This document shows, piece by piece, positions 25,391 through 35,309 of a stretch of DNA of 64,000 nucleotides. A model generated the notes under the pieces. The model had not been told where the DNA came from, did not search any database, and saw nothing but the letters and a program-made list of their open reading frames with translations. Positions within the stretch are counted from its first letter, which is position 1, and each line of letters begins with the position of its first letter. The stretch comes from Candidatus Methanoperedens sp. BLZ2 (GTDB taxonomy: Archaea; Halobacteriota; Methanosarcinia; Methanosarcinales; Methanoperedenaceae). Where the stretch lies: contig NZ_NTMG01000018.1 of the NCBI RefSeq assembly GCF_002487355.1, positions 1-64,000 of the forward strand. The letters run 5' to 3'. Position numbers and translations under genes: made by a program.

Positions 25391-26800
25391 TTATTTCGGT
25401 TTTGGAGGCCAATTCTTCTCCATCCAGCCCGGAATTCTTCCTGAGTCGGGCGGACCGATCATCACACGAAGTCCTGTCACATCTTCCACATCCCCCTGCA
25501 GCCTTGCAGCAAGACCCGGAAGAATAACAGTACTATGGGAAGTTTTATCCTTGAACTCGAAATTGGCCTTCTGGAATGTATCTTTTATCTTGGCTGCGGT
25601 AAGCTGTCCGCCTGCAACCGCGGCTTCAACTCCAATACCGTCTGTATCAACCGCTGCAAGATAACAGTTTATCTTATTGGAAGAAAGGTCGCTCTCCACA
25701 GTATAGTAAGTAAGAGCGAAATTCGTTGTAACTATCACAGGCGAATCCTTTGTTGGAGAACCAACTTCATTTACACCTGGCGCCACTTTCACCGGTGTCC
25801 TGGGATCTGTATAGATCGTATCCCTGATGTGGACTTCAGGAAGCATGGCATACGGCTCAAGGCTGTGAAGTATCATGATGTCGCCGTACCTTACGGTAAA
25901 TATTGAGGCAAGTACCGTTTCCCAGTAAGAAGCAGTAACCGTATCCTTATAAACAAGCCAGGCATTGAGGGGAACAGCCATGATCGGATAAGCTATATCC
26001 TTTTGTCCTTCTTTTATTCCTGAGCGGCGAAGTTTTATGAACCTTTCAAAAGTTTCCTTCAATTGCTTACCCTGCGGATAAGTACCAGGATCAAGGACAA
26101 TATCCTTTATGCCCATTTCCCCGAAGGTCAGGGCAAGGGATTTGAGCTTATCAAGGTCTGATGAGAATAATACCACAGGAACTTTATAATTCAAAGCAAG
26201 TTCTGAAACTTCACTCCAGTTTTTCTCATTTGCTGCATATATAAGCGGATTCTTATCTTTAACGACTTCAAGTCCTGCTTTGAGGACTGCCGGATCAAAT
26301 GAACAGAGTACCAATGGAAGTTTTGTGATCTCGCTTACCTTCCTGACCGTCGCGGCAAATTTAAGGGCATCACCGGAAACACATCTTATGGCTATCATGT
26401 CAACATTCAGGAACTTCCCGACATAGAATTTCCTGAAATTCTGGATCTTGTTCACTCTTTCCACAAGTTCATTTTCAGGCATTGTGTCCCATACATCGTA
26501 GGCTAATGCAGTCGGATCAAAGAAAGTCAACTGGTGCCGGTAAAGAATATCATCTCCCCCGATCCTTTTTGCGCGTTCTCCCGTACCGATCGTGATCTCG
26601 CGTATCTCCGGAGCAAGAAGCGTCACCAATTCCAGGTATTTTTTCTTAAATCCTTCCTTCAGTATGGGCGGGCAATCCTCAACTTTCTTTGACCTGTCAA
26701 TGAGATGGGACGCAAAAGCCATACATGTTGCTTCACCGCATTCTGCGCAGTTTGTCTGCGGCAGGAATTTATAGACTTGAAGCGGACTATTTACTTTCAT
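25391..26800 (-). CDS. cdhE: Acetyl-CoA decarbonylase/synthase gamma subunit (corrinoid Fe-S protein, large)
   Basis: CdhE has 469 residues from the ATG at 26800, whose A is the last base of the cdhD stop (TAATG), so translation is coupled. The N-terminal 4Fe-4S motif has C18, C21, C26 and C43 (NCAECGEATC, then EDCP). A TIM-barrel and a C-terminal corrinoid-binding region follow. With CdhD it forms the corrinoid protein that carries the methyl group between tetrahydromethanopterin (sarcinapterin) and the A-cluster for acetyl-CoA synthesis or cleavage. The genes for the CODH and ACS subunits are not in this window. Confidence 0.95.
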   Translation of the reverse strand: MKVNSPLQVYKFLPQTNCAECGEATCMAFASHLIDRSKKVEDCPPILKEGFKKKYLELVTLLAPEIREITIGTGERAKRIGGDDILYRHQLTFFDPTALAYDVWDTMPENELVERVNKIQNFRKFYVGKFLNVDMIAIRCVSGDALKFAATVRKVSEITKLPLVLCSFDPAVLKAGLEVVKDKNPLIYAANEKNWSEVSELALNYKVPVVLFSSDLDKLKSLALTFGEMGIKDIVLDPGTYPQGKQLKETFERFIKLRRSGIKEGQKDIAYPIMAVPLNAWLVYKDTVTASYWETVLASIFTVRYGDIMILHSLEPYAMLPEVHIRDTIYTDPRTPVKVAPGVNEVGSPTKDSPVIVTTNFALTYYTVESDLSSNKINCYLAAVDTDGIGVEAAVAGGQLTAAKIKDTFQKANFEFKDKTSHSTVILPGLAARLQGDVEDVTGLRVMIGPPDSGRIPGWMEKNWPPKPK

Positions 26801-28089
26801 TATACCACCGCCGTGATCCAATTATCAATATTAAGCGGCTCTGTTTCTTTCAAACCATACAATGTCTGTGTAATTTCCTTGAGAACCTGAACAGCGGTGG
26901 GGTGCATCATCATAAAAAGGTCGTTTCCCGCTAGCGATAATGTCAAACCTGTGATTATTTCCCATATCGGGCCACGGTACTCACGGGGCCCCCAGTCAGA
27001 ATCTTCCTTTAAAGGTGACGCTGTCATCCATGCCTCGCGCGCCCCCCATGCGTTGGTTGTGCCGCTTGACATCGGGAAATTAAGTTCAGTATCACCGGAT
27101 AAACCTGCAAGCCTTATCCGTTCCATATTCGTGTAAGCATAATCAAGCCCGTATCCGAGGGCTGCAGTCGTCGGATCCATCAATATATTTTCGCGCGCCA
27201 CACCGCACTGTTTCATAAGCTTTCGGTTAAGTTCTTTTTGTGCGTTTATCTCAAGCTGCGTCCATGAGAGCACAACATGATTATATTTCTTAGCCGCCTC
27301 AGCAATCCTTGCGTAATCAAGGTTCAAGCTGGCTGATGCAAGAATGCATCGTTCGCCTTCAGCGGCCTCAGCCGCTTTCTCAAGAACAGCAGGATCTTTT
27401 TCCGGGTTACCCGAACCTCCGATCACAATAGGCACATCCACTGCCTGCAGGACCTCTTCCACGGTTTTTGCAGCCTGCGCCGGGGATGTGTCCTTGATGT
27501 TAGGATCGGTACTGATAAGATGAATTGTGACCATATCAGCGCCGAAATCCCGGACGACTTTCTTTGCCCATTCTGCAGGGCTGTTGATAACGTCCTCATA
27601 GTTGGATTTTACCGCTTTTGCCATGTTAATGGGCATGTCAAAAACATCCATAGTGATGTGATTGCGATGCGGCATCGGACTGTCAAAATAATAAGGTAGG
27701 GATTTTTCCCCGCCAAGTGTTATTGTACTCTTTCTGCTTCCACCGTCTGATGAAGTTGCTCCCAGCACGACTTCCTGGATAGGAGTTTTCCATTCCTCTA
27801 TTTTTCCAACGCTGAATTTCGACTCGATCAACTTGCTTAACTTCTTTGGGGCTGCAACCTGTTGTCCTCCTAACACCTGGTCAATGGGATAACCCAATAT
27901 TCTTGAAATATTCATCAGGTGGAGAGCCATCTGTGCGGTTTCGTGGCCTAACGCGTATGCCATCTGGGGATTCATACCCATTTGTCCGAGGTCTATTTCA
28001 ACATCACCTTCTATTTTTACTCCTTCAAGGGCTTCAATATCGCCACCAAGAAGGCTTCCAAGTTCAGAGAGTTTGATCTTTTTTGTCAT
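26800..28089 (-). CDS. cdhD: Acetyl-CoA decarbonylase/synthase delta subunit (corrinoid Fe-S protein, small)
   Basis: CdhD, 429 residues, is the partner of CdhE. Recognised stretches are [40 protein letters not shown] and the C-terminal [20 protein letters not shown]. The fold is a TIM barrel related to pterin methyltransferases. The gene leads a cdhD-cdhE pair; in many Methanosarcina genomes these follow cdhABC, but here the upstream neighbour is a short unrelated gene, so the pair stands alone. A TATA-like element lies about 50 bases upstream on the minus strand. Confidence 0.95.
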   Translation of the reverse strand: MTKKIKLSELGSLLGGDIEALEGVKIEGDVEIDLGQMGMNPQMAYALGHETAQMALHLMNISRILGYPIDQVLGGQQVAAPKKLSKLIESKFSVGKIEEWKTPIQEVVLGATSSDGGSRKSTITLGGEKSLPYYFDSPMPHRNHITMDVFDMPINMAKAVKSNYEDVINSPAEWAKKVVRDFGADMVTIHLISTDPNIKDTSPAQAAKTVEEVLQAVDVPIVIGGSGNPEKDPAVLEKAAEAAEGERCILASASLNLDYARIAEAAKKYNHVVLSWTQLEINAQKELNRKLMKQCGVARENILMDPTTAALGYGLDYAYTNMERIRLAGLSGDTELNFPMSSGTTNAWGAREAWMTASPLKEDSDWGPREYRGPIWEIITGLTLSLAGNDLFMMMHPTAVQVLKEITQTLYGLKETEPLNIDNWITAVV

Positions 28090-28135
28090 TCTTGCATCTC
28101 ATTTCGCACTATTAATCGTCTAAGATAGGACTTGA

Positions 28136-28200
28136 TACATATATAATTTTATATTCGGGGCTGCACAGTTCTTGAGCCATATTCGAGGCAAAGCTGTGCA
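28136..28200 (-). promoter_or_regulatory. Promoter region of cdhD with an adjacent inverted repeat
   Basis: On the minus strand AAAATTATATATG (28137-28150) lies about 50 bases before the cdhD ATG and fits an archaeal TATA box. Just upstream, 28162-28168 (tgcacag) and 28194-28200 (ctgtgca) form a 7-bp inverted repeat 25 bases apart, which could be an operator or the end of the neighbouring transcript. Both readings are from pattern only. Confidence 0.35.
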
Positions 28201-28210
28201 TATCCTGAGC

Positions 28211-28459
28211 TCAGATATTATAGCGATTAAAAAGTTCTTTCCTCACAGGACATATACAAACGAAAGAATAACCAAATGATATCCTGTAATTACAGGGTTC
28301 ACTGCTCATGCATTTCACAAAATGTATTTTATTATCGATATTGAGTTCAACCTTGCAAAGGTTATTTCTTATATCCGATAGGCAGGAAAAATCTTTTCTG
28401 CATTTTGTAGTATTCTTTAAGACCTCTTCATCTATTTGAATATTCTTTTTTTGAGTCAA
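28211..28459 (-). CDS. Small cysteine-rich hypothetical protein (82 aa)
   Basis: This 82-residue protein has seven cysteines (at 20, 26, 35, 50, 56, 68 and 70), including CRKDFSC, CMSSEPC and CIC. The arrangement could bind a metal or Fe-S cluster. There is no signal peptide. I do not recognise the family. It lies between the Vms1-like gene and cdhD, all on the minus strand, with more than 70 bases to each. Confidence 0.55.
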   Translation of the reverse strand: MTQKKNIQIDEEVLKNTTKCRKDFSCLSDIRNNLCKVELNIDNKIHFVKCMSSEPCNYRISFGYSFVCICPVRKELFNRYNI

Positions 28460-28534
28460 TTTTTTTTATCCTCAGGATGCTATAACTATTTGCATTCTCG
28501 TATTTATACATGGCAGATTTAACTGTTCCTGGTG

Positions 28535-29482
28535 TTAAATCCAGTAACATCTGACAGCCAGTACATCCCTCAAGACCTGGTCAACATTCCCGTTTGAAAT
28601 TGTATCCATACTCTTCATAACAAGGGGAAAATCATATCCTTCCATTATCATTTTTATCAATTTACCTTCTCCGCCTGCGAGGACATATTGAATATCCGTA
28701 TGCTTTGAAAGCATCGGATCAAGTGCAGACCTCACTTTATTCGCATGATGTTTGACATCCTCTTCAACCAGGCTCTGGAATCGCTTCTGGCTCCATCCTC
28801 CCTGTTTATGTTTTCCCATAACACTGCTTCTTACGATCTCATGTTCCACAAAAGTATCAGCTTCGACAATTCCTATAATGGTCTCACCTGCATGGGTATT
28901 GACAACAAGTATTTTTTCATATTCAAGATTCTGTTTTAAAGGTTCAAGGTCGAATTGTGTACCCAGAACACATTCTGAAGTAAGGATTGGAAAAACCGGT
29001 ATTATTACAAGGTTAACGATCCGGTTGGTATCGTAAAGAATTATTTTTCCAGTTGATGATTCTATTTTTTCAATAAGATGCAAAGCTGAACTGTCAAAAA
29101 GGCTTACCGTTTCTCTTGCCACATCCCCGACCGCCTTATCTTTTTCCAGGTAAACTGTTATCAATGTCGAAATCTTCGACTTCATTGTGCTAATAAAAAA
29201 AATTATCTCCTCAAGCCTGTTTTTGGACATGCTTTCGGATAGCCTGAATTTAAACTCCTGTGATGTTTCTTTTTTCAGAGTCTGTATCTCGTTAGTAAGT
29301 GAAGAGATCTTATTTATGGCTTCATTTAATTCCCTGTCAACATCCTGTTTTATTGCGATCGTTTTTTTTGCTTTTTCATCTTTTTTCCCAAGCTGAAGGG
29401 AGAGTATCCTGTTCTCTTCCTCAAGCTGTGATATTCTTGCTTTCAGGGAATTGATTTCTTCTTTCTTGAATAGATCAAACAC
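28535..29482 (-). CDS. Vms1-like (VLRF1) release-factor homologue with GGWSQ loop
   Basis: This 315-residue protein has an N-terminal coiled coil (about 8-75) and then a domain related to the middle domain of release factors. VMGKHKQGGWSQKRFQSLVE (residues 221-240) is the signature of the Vms1-like release factor family, in which a GGxSQ loop replaces GGQ; eukaryotic Vms1/ANKZF1 frees peptides from stalled ribosomes. YVLAGGEGKLIKMIMEGYDF fits the following helix. The start overlaps the end of the Brix gene by 8 bases, so it belongs to the exosome superoperon transcript. A peptidyl-tRNA hydrolase role is inference from the family. Confidence 0.8.
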   Translation of the reverse strand: MFDLFKKEEINSLKARISQLEEENRILSLQLGKKDEKAKKTIAIKQDVDRELNEAINKISSLTNEIQTLKKETSQEFKFRLSESMSKNRLEEIIFFISTMKSKISTLITVYLEKDKAVGDVARETVSLFDSSALHLIEKIESSTGKIILYDTNRIVNLVIIPVFPILTSECVLGTQFDLEPLKQNLEYEKILVVNTHAGETIIGIVEADTFVEHEIVRSSVMGKHKQGGWSQKRFQSLVEEDVKHHANKVRSALDPMLSKHTDIQYVLAGGEGKLIKMIMEGYDFPLVMKSMDTISNGNVDQVLRDVLAVRCYWI

Positions 29483-29909
29483 TATCTTCGCCTCGTACTT
29501 CCAGTACTTTTAATTTGATATAGGATTCACCATCACTTGTAAATTCAATATTATCATCGACCATAATAATCCGTTTTGATTTTTCCCCTGTTCCTGTTCT
29601 TAATCCTGTGACTTTACCAAGATCAAGCGCAAGGGAATTATTTCCCTGGATTACAGGTTCGATCCCAATACCGATATCTTTATCGAGTGATACATTGGCA
29701 CGGATTGAGAGAAGACATTTTTCTTTAAAAAAAAAATTAAAACTGCCAGGGTTTCCTTTGTATTCACCTACTAATAAAAAAGATTTATCTGCAAACTCCT
29801 GCAGGCTGGCTTTTCCGCGGGTCACATATTTCCAGCCCGTGAACCTGCCTAAATGTTTGCAGAATATTCGTGTTTTTGGTGATGGTTTTCGTGCAGTGGT
29901 AATGATCAT
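29475..29909 (-). CDS. Brix-domain ribosome biogenesis protein
   Basis: The protein has 144 residues from the ATG at 29909, which overlaps the rpoP stop as ATGA; upstream codons in this frame belong to rpoP sequence. It begins [20 protein letters not shown], typical of archaeal Brix/Imp4-like proteins. In eukaryotes Brix proteins act in rRNA processing and subunit assembly. The archaeal one is a single small domain, usually next to rpoP, rpl37ae and the exosome genes, as here. Basic N-terminal residues fit RNA binding. Confidence 0.85.
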   Translation of the reverse strand: MIITTARKPSPKTRIFCKHLGRFTGWKYVTRGKASLQEFADKSFLLVGEYKGNPGSFNFFFKEKCLLSIRANVSLDKDIGIGIEPVIQGNNSLALDLGKVTGLRTGTGEKSKRIIMVDDNIEFTSDGESYIKLKVLEVRGEDSV

Positions 29910-30043
29910 TCGGCTTTGACCTGTTTTACAACCACAGGTCTTTCCTTGACAAGGATTCGATGGCCGCAATAAGGGCAACGGACACCGCTATATTCATAAT
30001 CTATCTCCACTGCCCGCTTGCAACGGGTACATTTATAAACCAT
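29906..30043 (-). CDS. rpoP: DNA-directed RNA polymerase subunit P (Rpc10/Rpb12)
   Basis: This 45-residue zinc-ribbon protein reads [20 protein letters not shown] and continues with [14 protein letters not shown]. The metal-binding cysteines are C5, C8, C23 and C26. Length and sequence match archaeal RpoP, an assembly subunit of RNA polymerase. It lies 9 bases after rpl37ae and shares ATGA with the Brix gene, the standard archaeal order. Confidence 0.93.
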   Translation of the reverse strand: MVYKCTRCKRAVEIDYEYSGVRCPYCGHRILVKERPVVVKQVKAE

Positions 30044-30052
30044 ACTGTATCC

Positions 30053-30358
30053 TTATCTTGCTGAAGCTAATTGTTTATTAATTTCAGCTTTTACAGCCTG
30101 AACTGCTCTTAAGACTGTCATGTGTGCCGGACTTTGTGGAACATATGAGCCTCCAGCGAATGTGTGTTCACATTTGGAGCACTGCCATATTCCTGTGCCG
30201 ATCCTTGATATTTTCTTTGCGCCGCATTTGGAACATGTATATTCGGCCCGCATTTTCTCTTCACTATCGCCCACAAGTTTTCGGGCCTTTGTTCCGTATC
30301 TTACACCAAATCTTCCGGCGGATCTTGATTTATGTCCTTTTGAACTGATTTTAGCCAT
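30053..30358 (-). CDS. rpl37ae: Ribosomal protein eL43 (L37Ae)
   Basis: This 101-residue large-subunit protein begins SSKGHKSRSAGRFGVRYGTK and has a zinc ribbon (CSKCG and CSKCEHTF). eL43 binds rRNA near the E site. It follows rrp42 by two bases and precedes rpoP. Length is ordinary for archaea (about 90-100). Confidence 0.94.
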   Translation of the reverse strand: MAKISSKGHKSRSAGRFGVRYGTKARKLVGDSEEKMRAEYTCSKCGAKKISRIGTGIWQCSKCEHTFAGGSYVPQSPAHMTVLRAVQAVKAEINKQLASAR

Positions 30359-30360
30359 GA

Positions 30361-31140
30361 TTATATCTCCAGGAATTTTTCTCTTAATTCTTTTGCCTTC
30401 TCAATTGAAATATCCACTATATAATTTATCTGTTCAGTTGTAAGCGGCGAAACACCGCTCTTTTGCATGCCTGATAAACCGCCATCCTGGTTGGAAATAA
30501 CTGTCAGTTTTGTTCCCGATATGCTTTGTTCATCAAGTGAGGGGTCAAGCATGATAGCCCCGCCGATCTCAACCGCAGTTACGGCCACTGGCACATCCCT
30601 CATGGGAACAGGCGTGTCCTCTCCCACACCAAACTTTTGTGCCGGTAATTTTGCGGTCATAAGAGCTGCTATGGCGCCCAGGGATGCAGCATCCATGATG
30701 TTCCCGCCATCATCAAGGACATGAACATCAATGAAAACCATCCATACTTTTTCTCCGGGTGTTATACACAACTTTGAAAGGTCAATTGACTCTGATTCAC
30801 GGATGCCCCTGTCAACTACCCTGGCAAGTTCTATGGCATCTTCCCTTGGCGGGCCTGATTCAAATACAGGTGAAGCAAGAGGGATAAGTTCAAGATTTGT
30901 AATAATCACTCCCTTATCGGGTGTGTCAGGGAAAGGTGTGCCGGTCTGGATCTTAACCCCGACGACCACATGTGTATCCCCGAGTTTGACGCGTGCAGAG
31001 CCTTCTGCCTTTTCAATAACATTTGTGTCAATTGTTATCTCCCTGTACTCGTCAAATTTTCGTCCATCCTCTCTTTCTCCTTTGATCATCAGATTATAGA
31101 TATAATCTTTACGAAGTTCGGACATAATTTCATTACTCAT
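30361..31140 (-). CDS. rrp42: Exosome complex subunit Rrp42
   Basis: Rrp42 has 259 residues from the ATG at 31140; an ATG three codons earlier is possible and also overlaps rrp41. It is the catalytically inactive RNase PH-like subunit that alternates with Rrp41 in the hexameric archaeal exosome. Seen are [38 protein letters not shown] and [20 protein letters not shown]. Its start overlaps the rrp41 end by 8 bases. Confidence 0.95.
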   Translation of the reverse strand: MSNEIMSELRKDYIYNLMIKGEREDGRKFDEYREITIDTNVIEKAEGSARVKLGDTHVVVGVKIQTGTPFPDTPDKGVIITNLELIPLASPVFESGPPREDAIELARVVDRGIRESESIDLSKLCITPGEKVWMVFIDVHVLDDGGNIMDAASLGAIAALMTAKLPAQKFGVGEDTPVPMRDVPVAVTAVEIGGAIMLDPSLDEQSISGTKLTVISNQDGGLSGMQKSGVSPLTTEQINYIVDISIEKAKELREKFLEI

Positions 31141-31864
31141 TGACTTCACCTTCCATCAGGGAGGAGTATTTTTCCATGAGTGCAGTTCTTTGTAATTGCG
31201 CTATCTCAAGACATCCTTTCTTTGCCATTTCAAGCCCTTCCCTGAATTCGTCTCTGGTAAGATGACCATCCATCTGCAATAGTGTGATCTTTCCATCCGG
31301 AGTCATGGCAATTGGCATATCAGCCTGCCCATAATTATCTTCATCTTTATTCAGGTCAAGAACAAGAGTATCATCGACTTTACCAACCGCGCAGGCCGAA
31401 ACCAGGCTTTTCATTGGTATACCCGCATCTGCAAGAGCTATGGATGCGGCATTAATTCCTGCCGTCCTTGTACCTGCATCAGCCTGGAGGACTTCTACGA
31501 AGATATCTATGGCTGAACGGGGAAAATATTCCTGGAATATAACAGGTTCCAGGGCTTCCCTGCTCACCTTTGAGACTTCAATGCTTCTCCTGTCAGGTCC
31601 GGGGCGTTTTCGTTCTTCAACTGAGAACGATGCCATATTATACCTGTACCGAACAACTGCGCTTGTTGATTTCTGCTGGTGTCTGGGATGTACTTCCCGC
31701 GGCCCGTATACTGCTGCAATTACCTTGTTCCCTCCGAACTCAAAATAACATGAACCGTCAGCCCTATTCAAAACGCCCACCTTTATTTTGATGGGTCTTA
31801 TTTCATCTGGTTTTCTGCCATCAAGGCGAATACCGTTTTCAATTAACTTTTCTGGTTTTACCAT
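31133..31864 (-). CDS. rrp41: Exosome complex exonuclease Rrp41
   Basis: Rrp41, 243 residues, is the active RNase PH-type subunit for phosphorolytic 3'-5' RNA decay. [15 protein letters not shown] opens the domain, and [15 protein letters not shown] follows. [15 protein letters not shown] holds the RNA-binding arginines, and [20 protein letters not shown] holds the catalytic aspartate. It lies 52 bases after rrp4, the largest gap inside this part of the superoperon. Confidence 0.96.
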   Translation of the reverse strand: MVKPEKLIENGIRLDGRKPDEIRPIKIKVGVLNRADGSCYFEFGGNKVIAAVYGPREVHPRHQQKSTSAVVRYRYNMASFSVEERKRPGPDRRSIEVSKVSREALEPVIFQEYFPRSAIDIFVEVLQADAGTRTAGINAASIALADAGIPMKSLVSACAVGKVDDTLVLDLNKDEDNYGQADMPIAMTPDGKITLLQMDGHLTRDEFREGLEMAKKGCLEIAQLQRTALMEKYSSLMEGEVNE

Positions 31865-31916
31865 AAGATTCCTCTTCTCTTTCTTCCTCGTTCCTTATAA
31901 TTTCATACAAGACATA

Positions 31917-32762
31917 TTATTTATCCAGCAGTTCATCCAGAATCCCACCGGATTTATTCTCTTCAATGTTCTCAGGTTCTTCTGCATCTTCCATGACCGT
32001 TTCTTCGCTTTCTTTTTCGCCTCTGGCAGTTTCTTCTGCAGGTACCTGTTCGTGCTTTTCTGTCTCTTCTTTTTTCGCTTTCTTTTTTACCTGTTGTTTG
32101 ACCGGTATCCCTTTTGCTTCTTTCAAGAAGTTGACTATCCTGTCTGTCAAACCCGGAATATGAGATTCTTTTTCGATTTTCTGGATCGTCCGTACTGCAA
32201 GATCGAGATTCTTATCTTTGCCTGTAAGCCATACCCTGCCATTTTGCCCGATAAATATATTGCAGTTAGTCTCACTTTTCAGCATAGCGATCATCGAGCC
32301 GCTTCTGCCTATTAATCTTGGCACCTTGGAAGGTGTTACTTCAATGATCCTGCCGTCTTTTATTTGCCTCAGTCTCTGGTCATTCAATGTAAGTTCGACC
32401 TTCATGCTCTGGTCAACGTCCTTAACAAGCGTCATTATTGAATCGCCGACTTTAAGATATTTTGACATTTCCGAGTTATCTATTCGTCTTGGAAATTCGG
32501 ATATATGCAGTAAACCCTCATAAGGGGACCGAATATCAACTATCCAGTTCGAAAAAGAGACTTCGTTTATTATGCCTATAATAAGGTCGCCCTGTCTGGG
32601 TATATATTTCCCTGACAGCGGCACGACTTTGATATGGTTTTTCAATGATGCTACACCAAAGACAGATGAAAATACTTTACTATCTTCAACATATGTACCC
32701 TCATCAGCAAGCTTTACATCATCTGATAAGAATTCACCCGGAATTACTAATTTTTTATCCAT
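31917..32762 (-). CDS. rrp4: Exosome RNA-binding subunit Rrp4
   Basis: Rrp4, 281 residues, forms the RNA-entry cap. An N-terminal domain is followed by S1 (about 55-130; YIPRQGDLIIGIINEVSF) and KH (about 140-205; VPRLIGRSGSMIAML, INLINE GxxG replaced by GRSG). The last 60 residues form a low-complexity, highly charged tail rich in K and E, unusually long for the family. The gene follows sdo1 by five bases in the standard order. Confidence 0.94.
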   Translation of the reverse strand: MDKKLVIPGEFLSDDVKLADEGTYVEDSKVFSSVFGVASLKNHIKVVPLSGKYIPRQGDLIIGIINEVSFSNWIVDIRSPYEGLLHISEFPRRIDNSEMSKYLKVGDSIMTLVKDVDQSMKVELTLNDQRLRQIKDGRIIEVTPSKVPRLIGRSGSMIAMLKSETNCNIFIGQNGRVWLTGKDKNLDLAVRTIQKIEKESHIPGLTDRIVNFLKEAKGIPVKQQVKKKAKKEETEKHEQVPAEETARGEKESEETVMEDAEEPENIEENKSGGILDELLDK

Positions 32763-32767
32763 TTACA

Positions 32768-33463
32768 TCACTTTAAGAACTTTGTCTCCGCACTCCCTTT
32801 TGTCAGCCTGTTCAGGAGGCTGTACAGTTCATCCTGCCTTCCCGCCGGAATAGTTAAAACACCGATCCAGGAGCCGTCATTTTGCCATTCCTGCTTTGTC
32901 AGGGTTCCAAATCCTGCAACACCACCATACGCTTTTACTGCGTATTCTGCCGGAAGCTTAATAGCGATCTTTACTTCCTCAAATCGTATCGGGATGATAG
33001 GTCTTATCGCTTTCATCGCGATTTCTACAAGTTCATCCACGTTTTTCATCGGGTCGATATGCACGCCAGCTTCATTCATAGCAGCTTCGATACGTGCTGG
33101 CGGATGCGGACCTTTTGTCTGGGGATTGATGGCATTGGTCGCAATGATACTTATTACACGATGCCTTTTTTCATCCTGTATCTTCTTTTTCTGTTCGGTT
33201 GTAAGATGAAGCTCTCCATCCGTAATTATTTTTTCCGCGATCTTCAACGCATCGGTCGTCCCGAAAGCATTAATAACATCCTGTTCATTTGGTCTGTCAC
33301 CATTCTTGGCATCTTCGAAGACTTCTTCCACTGCCAGGATATTCTCGATCTTCACGGGGTCGCCTTTTTTATATGCCAGCGCTCCCTCAGGTTCTACAAA
33401 AACCTCAAAAGTTTTTCCGTGAGTCTTAAGACGCGCAATTATGGACTCATCAAGAGTGACCAT
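32768..33463 (-). CDS. sdo1: SBDS/Sdo1 ribosome maturation protein
   Basis: This 231-residue protein has the full three-domain SBDS layout. The N-terminal domain includes the CysGly-type segment FEVFVEPEGALAYKKG. The middle helical part has HRVISIIATNAINPQTKGPH, and the C-terminal ferredoxin-like domain covers roughly residues 165-231. In eukaryotes Sdo1 helps release the anti-association factor eIF6 from the large subunit. It lies between psmA and rrp4, as in most euryarchaea. Confidence 0.95.
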   Translation of the reverse strand: MVTLDESIIARLKTHGKTFEVFVEPEGALAYKKGDPVKIENILAVEEVFEDAKNGDRPNEQDVINAFGTTDALKIAEKIITDGELHLTTEQKKKIQDEKRHRVISIIATNAINPQTKGPHPPARIEAAMNEAGVHIDPMKNVDELVEIAMKAIRPIIPIRFEEVKIAIKLPAEYAVKAYGGVAGFGTLTKQEWQNDGSWIGVLTIPAGRQDELYSLLNRLTKGSAETKFLK

Positions 33464-33470
33464 ATTTACC

Positions 33471-34244
33471 TCAATCTTCAGATTTCTTTTTCTTATCCTT
33501 TCCCTTTGTTTCGGAGGCGTGCATCTTTATTACCCGTTCCACGTATTTTTCCACTTCCGATGGAGTGAGTTTCCTGAATTTCCTGTTTGAAAGTTCTATT
33601 ATACCGACTTCGATAGTAGAAGCGTTAAAAACCCCCTCCGTCGTGCTGTGAAGTGCATCCAGGCCAAGGATAATTGCATCTTCCAGTTTTATATCATCAG
33701 TATATTTTTTCTCAAAGACCTCCATGGTCTCTGTTCTTCCCGAACCAATGCTTGTGGCCTTATATTCAAGTAGAGCGCCGCTGGGGTCTGTTTCAAAAAG
33801 GCGCGCACGATGGTCATCAACTCCTGCGATAAGTAGAGCTGTCCCGAAAGGCCTGACACCACCGTATTGTGTATATGATTGCTTAAAGTCGCAGATTTTC
33901 TTGGAGAGGACTTCAACACCTATGAGTTCATCATAAGTAACTTTATTTATCTGGGCTTCAACGCGGGCTCGATCAATGAGCGCCCTGGCATCTGCAACAA
34001 GACCTGATGTGGCAGCTCCTATATGATCATCGATCTGGAATATTTTTTCAATTGATTCCGCTTCAAGTAACTTACTCGTAACACGTTTATCGACCAGAAG
34101 TGCCACCCCATCCACAGCCTTTACTCCAACTGCCGTTGTTCCGCGTTTAACTGCTTCACGTGCATATTCTACCTGAAATAATCTTCCATCAGGACTAAAA
34201 ACAGTTATTGCCCTGTCATATCCCATTTGTGGTGCCATTTGCAT
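33471..34244 (-). CDS. psmA: Proteasome alpha subunit
   Basis: PsmA has 257 residues. The N-terminal [20 protein letters not shown] is the alpha-subunit signature, followed by [33 protein letters not shown] and [10 protein letters not shown] are further markers. Alpha subunits form the outer gating rings of the 20S proteasome; the beta subunit is not encoded here. A lysine-rich C-terminal tail ([10 protein letters not shown]) is present. It lies 52 bases after rnp2 and 7 bases before sdo1. Confidence 0.96.
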   Translation of the reverse strand: MQMAPQMGYDRAITVFSPDGRLFQVEYAREAVKRGTTAVGVKAVDGVALLVDKRVTSKLLEAESIEKIFQIDDHIGAATSGLVADARALIDRARVEAQINKVTYDELIGVEVLSKKICDFKQSYTQYGGVRPFGTALLIAGVDDHRARLFETDPSGALLEYKATSIGSGRTETMEVFEKKYTDDIKLEDAIILGLDALHSTTEGVFNASTIEVGIIELSNRKFRKLTPSEVEKYVERVIKMHASETKGKDKKKKSED

Positions 34245-34296
34245 TCTATCATCTCCTTATATGAAAAACCGTAATTTCCTATAGTCTGTTATTTCT

Positions 34297-34659
34297 TTAT
34301 CCTTTTTCGGGTTCTGACTCTTTAACGAGTGATTGTTGTATAAACTTTTCCGTTGCACCTTTAATAGTGCCGGATATACCGAGTACATGAATAGAAACGA
34401 GTATTCCGTGAATATTATTGATGCAGGCAAGACCTGCCCTTGTTTCATTTGTTTTTTCCCGGGCGCAGCGAAGTATCCCGAATCTTCCCTCAAATGACAT
34501 GAGCGAAGGGTTAATTTCACTTGCTCCTTTATCTCCGAACAAAGAAATTATTGAATTCGATATCTCTCTGATCAGCTCCTGCCTGTTTATCGTCTTCTGT
34601 GAATTAATTTCAAACGCTATATATCTTTTTTTTTCACGCAAGGTGGGCAGGGTTTTCAT
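34297..34659 (-). CDS. rnp2: RNase P protein component 2 (Pop5)
   Basis: This 120-residue homologue of eukaryotic Pop5 begins LPTLREKKRYIAFEINSQ, with FEGRFGILRCAREKTNETRA in the middle. With Rnp3 it activates the RNase P RNA for tRNA 5' maturation. The start overlaps the rnp3 stop as ATGA. It belongs to the 5' part of the superoperon, before psmA. Confidence 0.92.
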   Translation of the reverse strand: MKTLPTLREKKRYIAFEINSQKTINRQELIREISNSIISLFGDKGASEINPSLMSFEGRFGILRCAREKTNETRAGLACINNIHGILVSIHVLGISGTIKGATEKFIQQSLVKESEPEKG

Positions 34660-35309
34660 ATTATTTCAATGCCTTCCTTGATATAATCAGGGCTTTTTCT
34701 TCGAAGTATGCTTTCTGGTGTCGCACTCATTGAGTCAATGGCTTCGAAAGGTGTCATCCCGAAAAGGCTTGAGAGTGCGACCATTTCCCTCGGGGAACGA
34801 AGATCATAAATTGAACCGGAATCACCTGTGAGGATCATTTTGAGTTTGTATTTCCTTGCATGTTTAAGAATTATCCTCATATTCTTTAATTCCCTGACGC
34901 GCGCATCCCCCCTTAGCCTTATTAGTAAGCCAAGATTGAATCCGATAGCTATGGAATTATCACTCGCAGCTTTAGCAAGGACATTATTAAATTCAGATGG
35001 CTGTAAAAGTATGTCAAGACCCTCTGATTCAACAGCTGCACGATTTATGTCTTCTTCTCCTCCCCTGACTGTGGAAATAAGATTTGAGTCCCTGTGTTTT
35101 TTTATTTCTTCCCTGACCCTTGATGGCTTTGCCTGGATCTCGACACCTTTGTATATGGAAAAATCATCCGGAAGAATGATACCTTCATTGGCTTTTAGGT
35201 TCGTAACAACTATTCCTGAATAGCCATACTTTTTTGCCAGCGCTGCCATTGGTTCGAGGCTATCGGGATGCGTGAAAAAATCATAGAATTTAGAGTCAAA
35301 CTGCGACAT
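34656..35309 (-). CDS. rnp3: RNase P protein component 3 (Rpp30)
   Basis: This 217-residue TIM-barrel protein related to PHP enzymes shows KFYDFFTHPDSLEPMAALAK near the start, then GFNLGLLIR and KMILTGDSGSIYDLRSPREM. It pairs with Rnp2/Pop5 in RNase P. It is the first gene of the minus-strand superoperon in this window; its upstream region is shared with the divergent eIF5A gene. The ribosomal protein gene that often precedes it elsewhere (rpl15e) is not here. Confidence 0.92.
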   Translation of the reverse strand: MSQFDSKFYDFFTHPDSLEPMAALAKKYGYSGIVVTNLKANEGIILPDDFSIYKGVEIQAKPSRVREEIKKHRDSNLISTVRGGEEDINRAAVESEGLDILLQPSEFNNVLAKAASDNSIAIGFNLGLLIRLRGDARVRELKNMRIILKHARKYKLKMILTGDSGSIYDLRSPREMVALSSLFGMTPFEAIDSMSATPESILRRKSPDYIKEGIEII

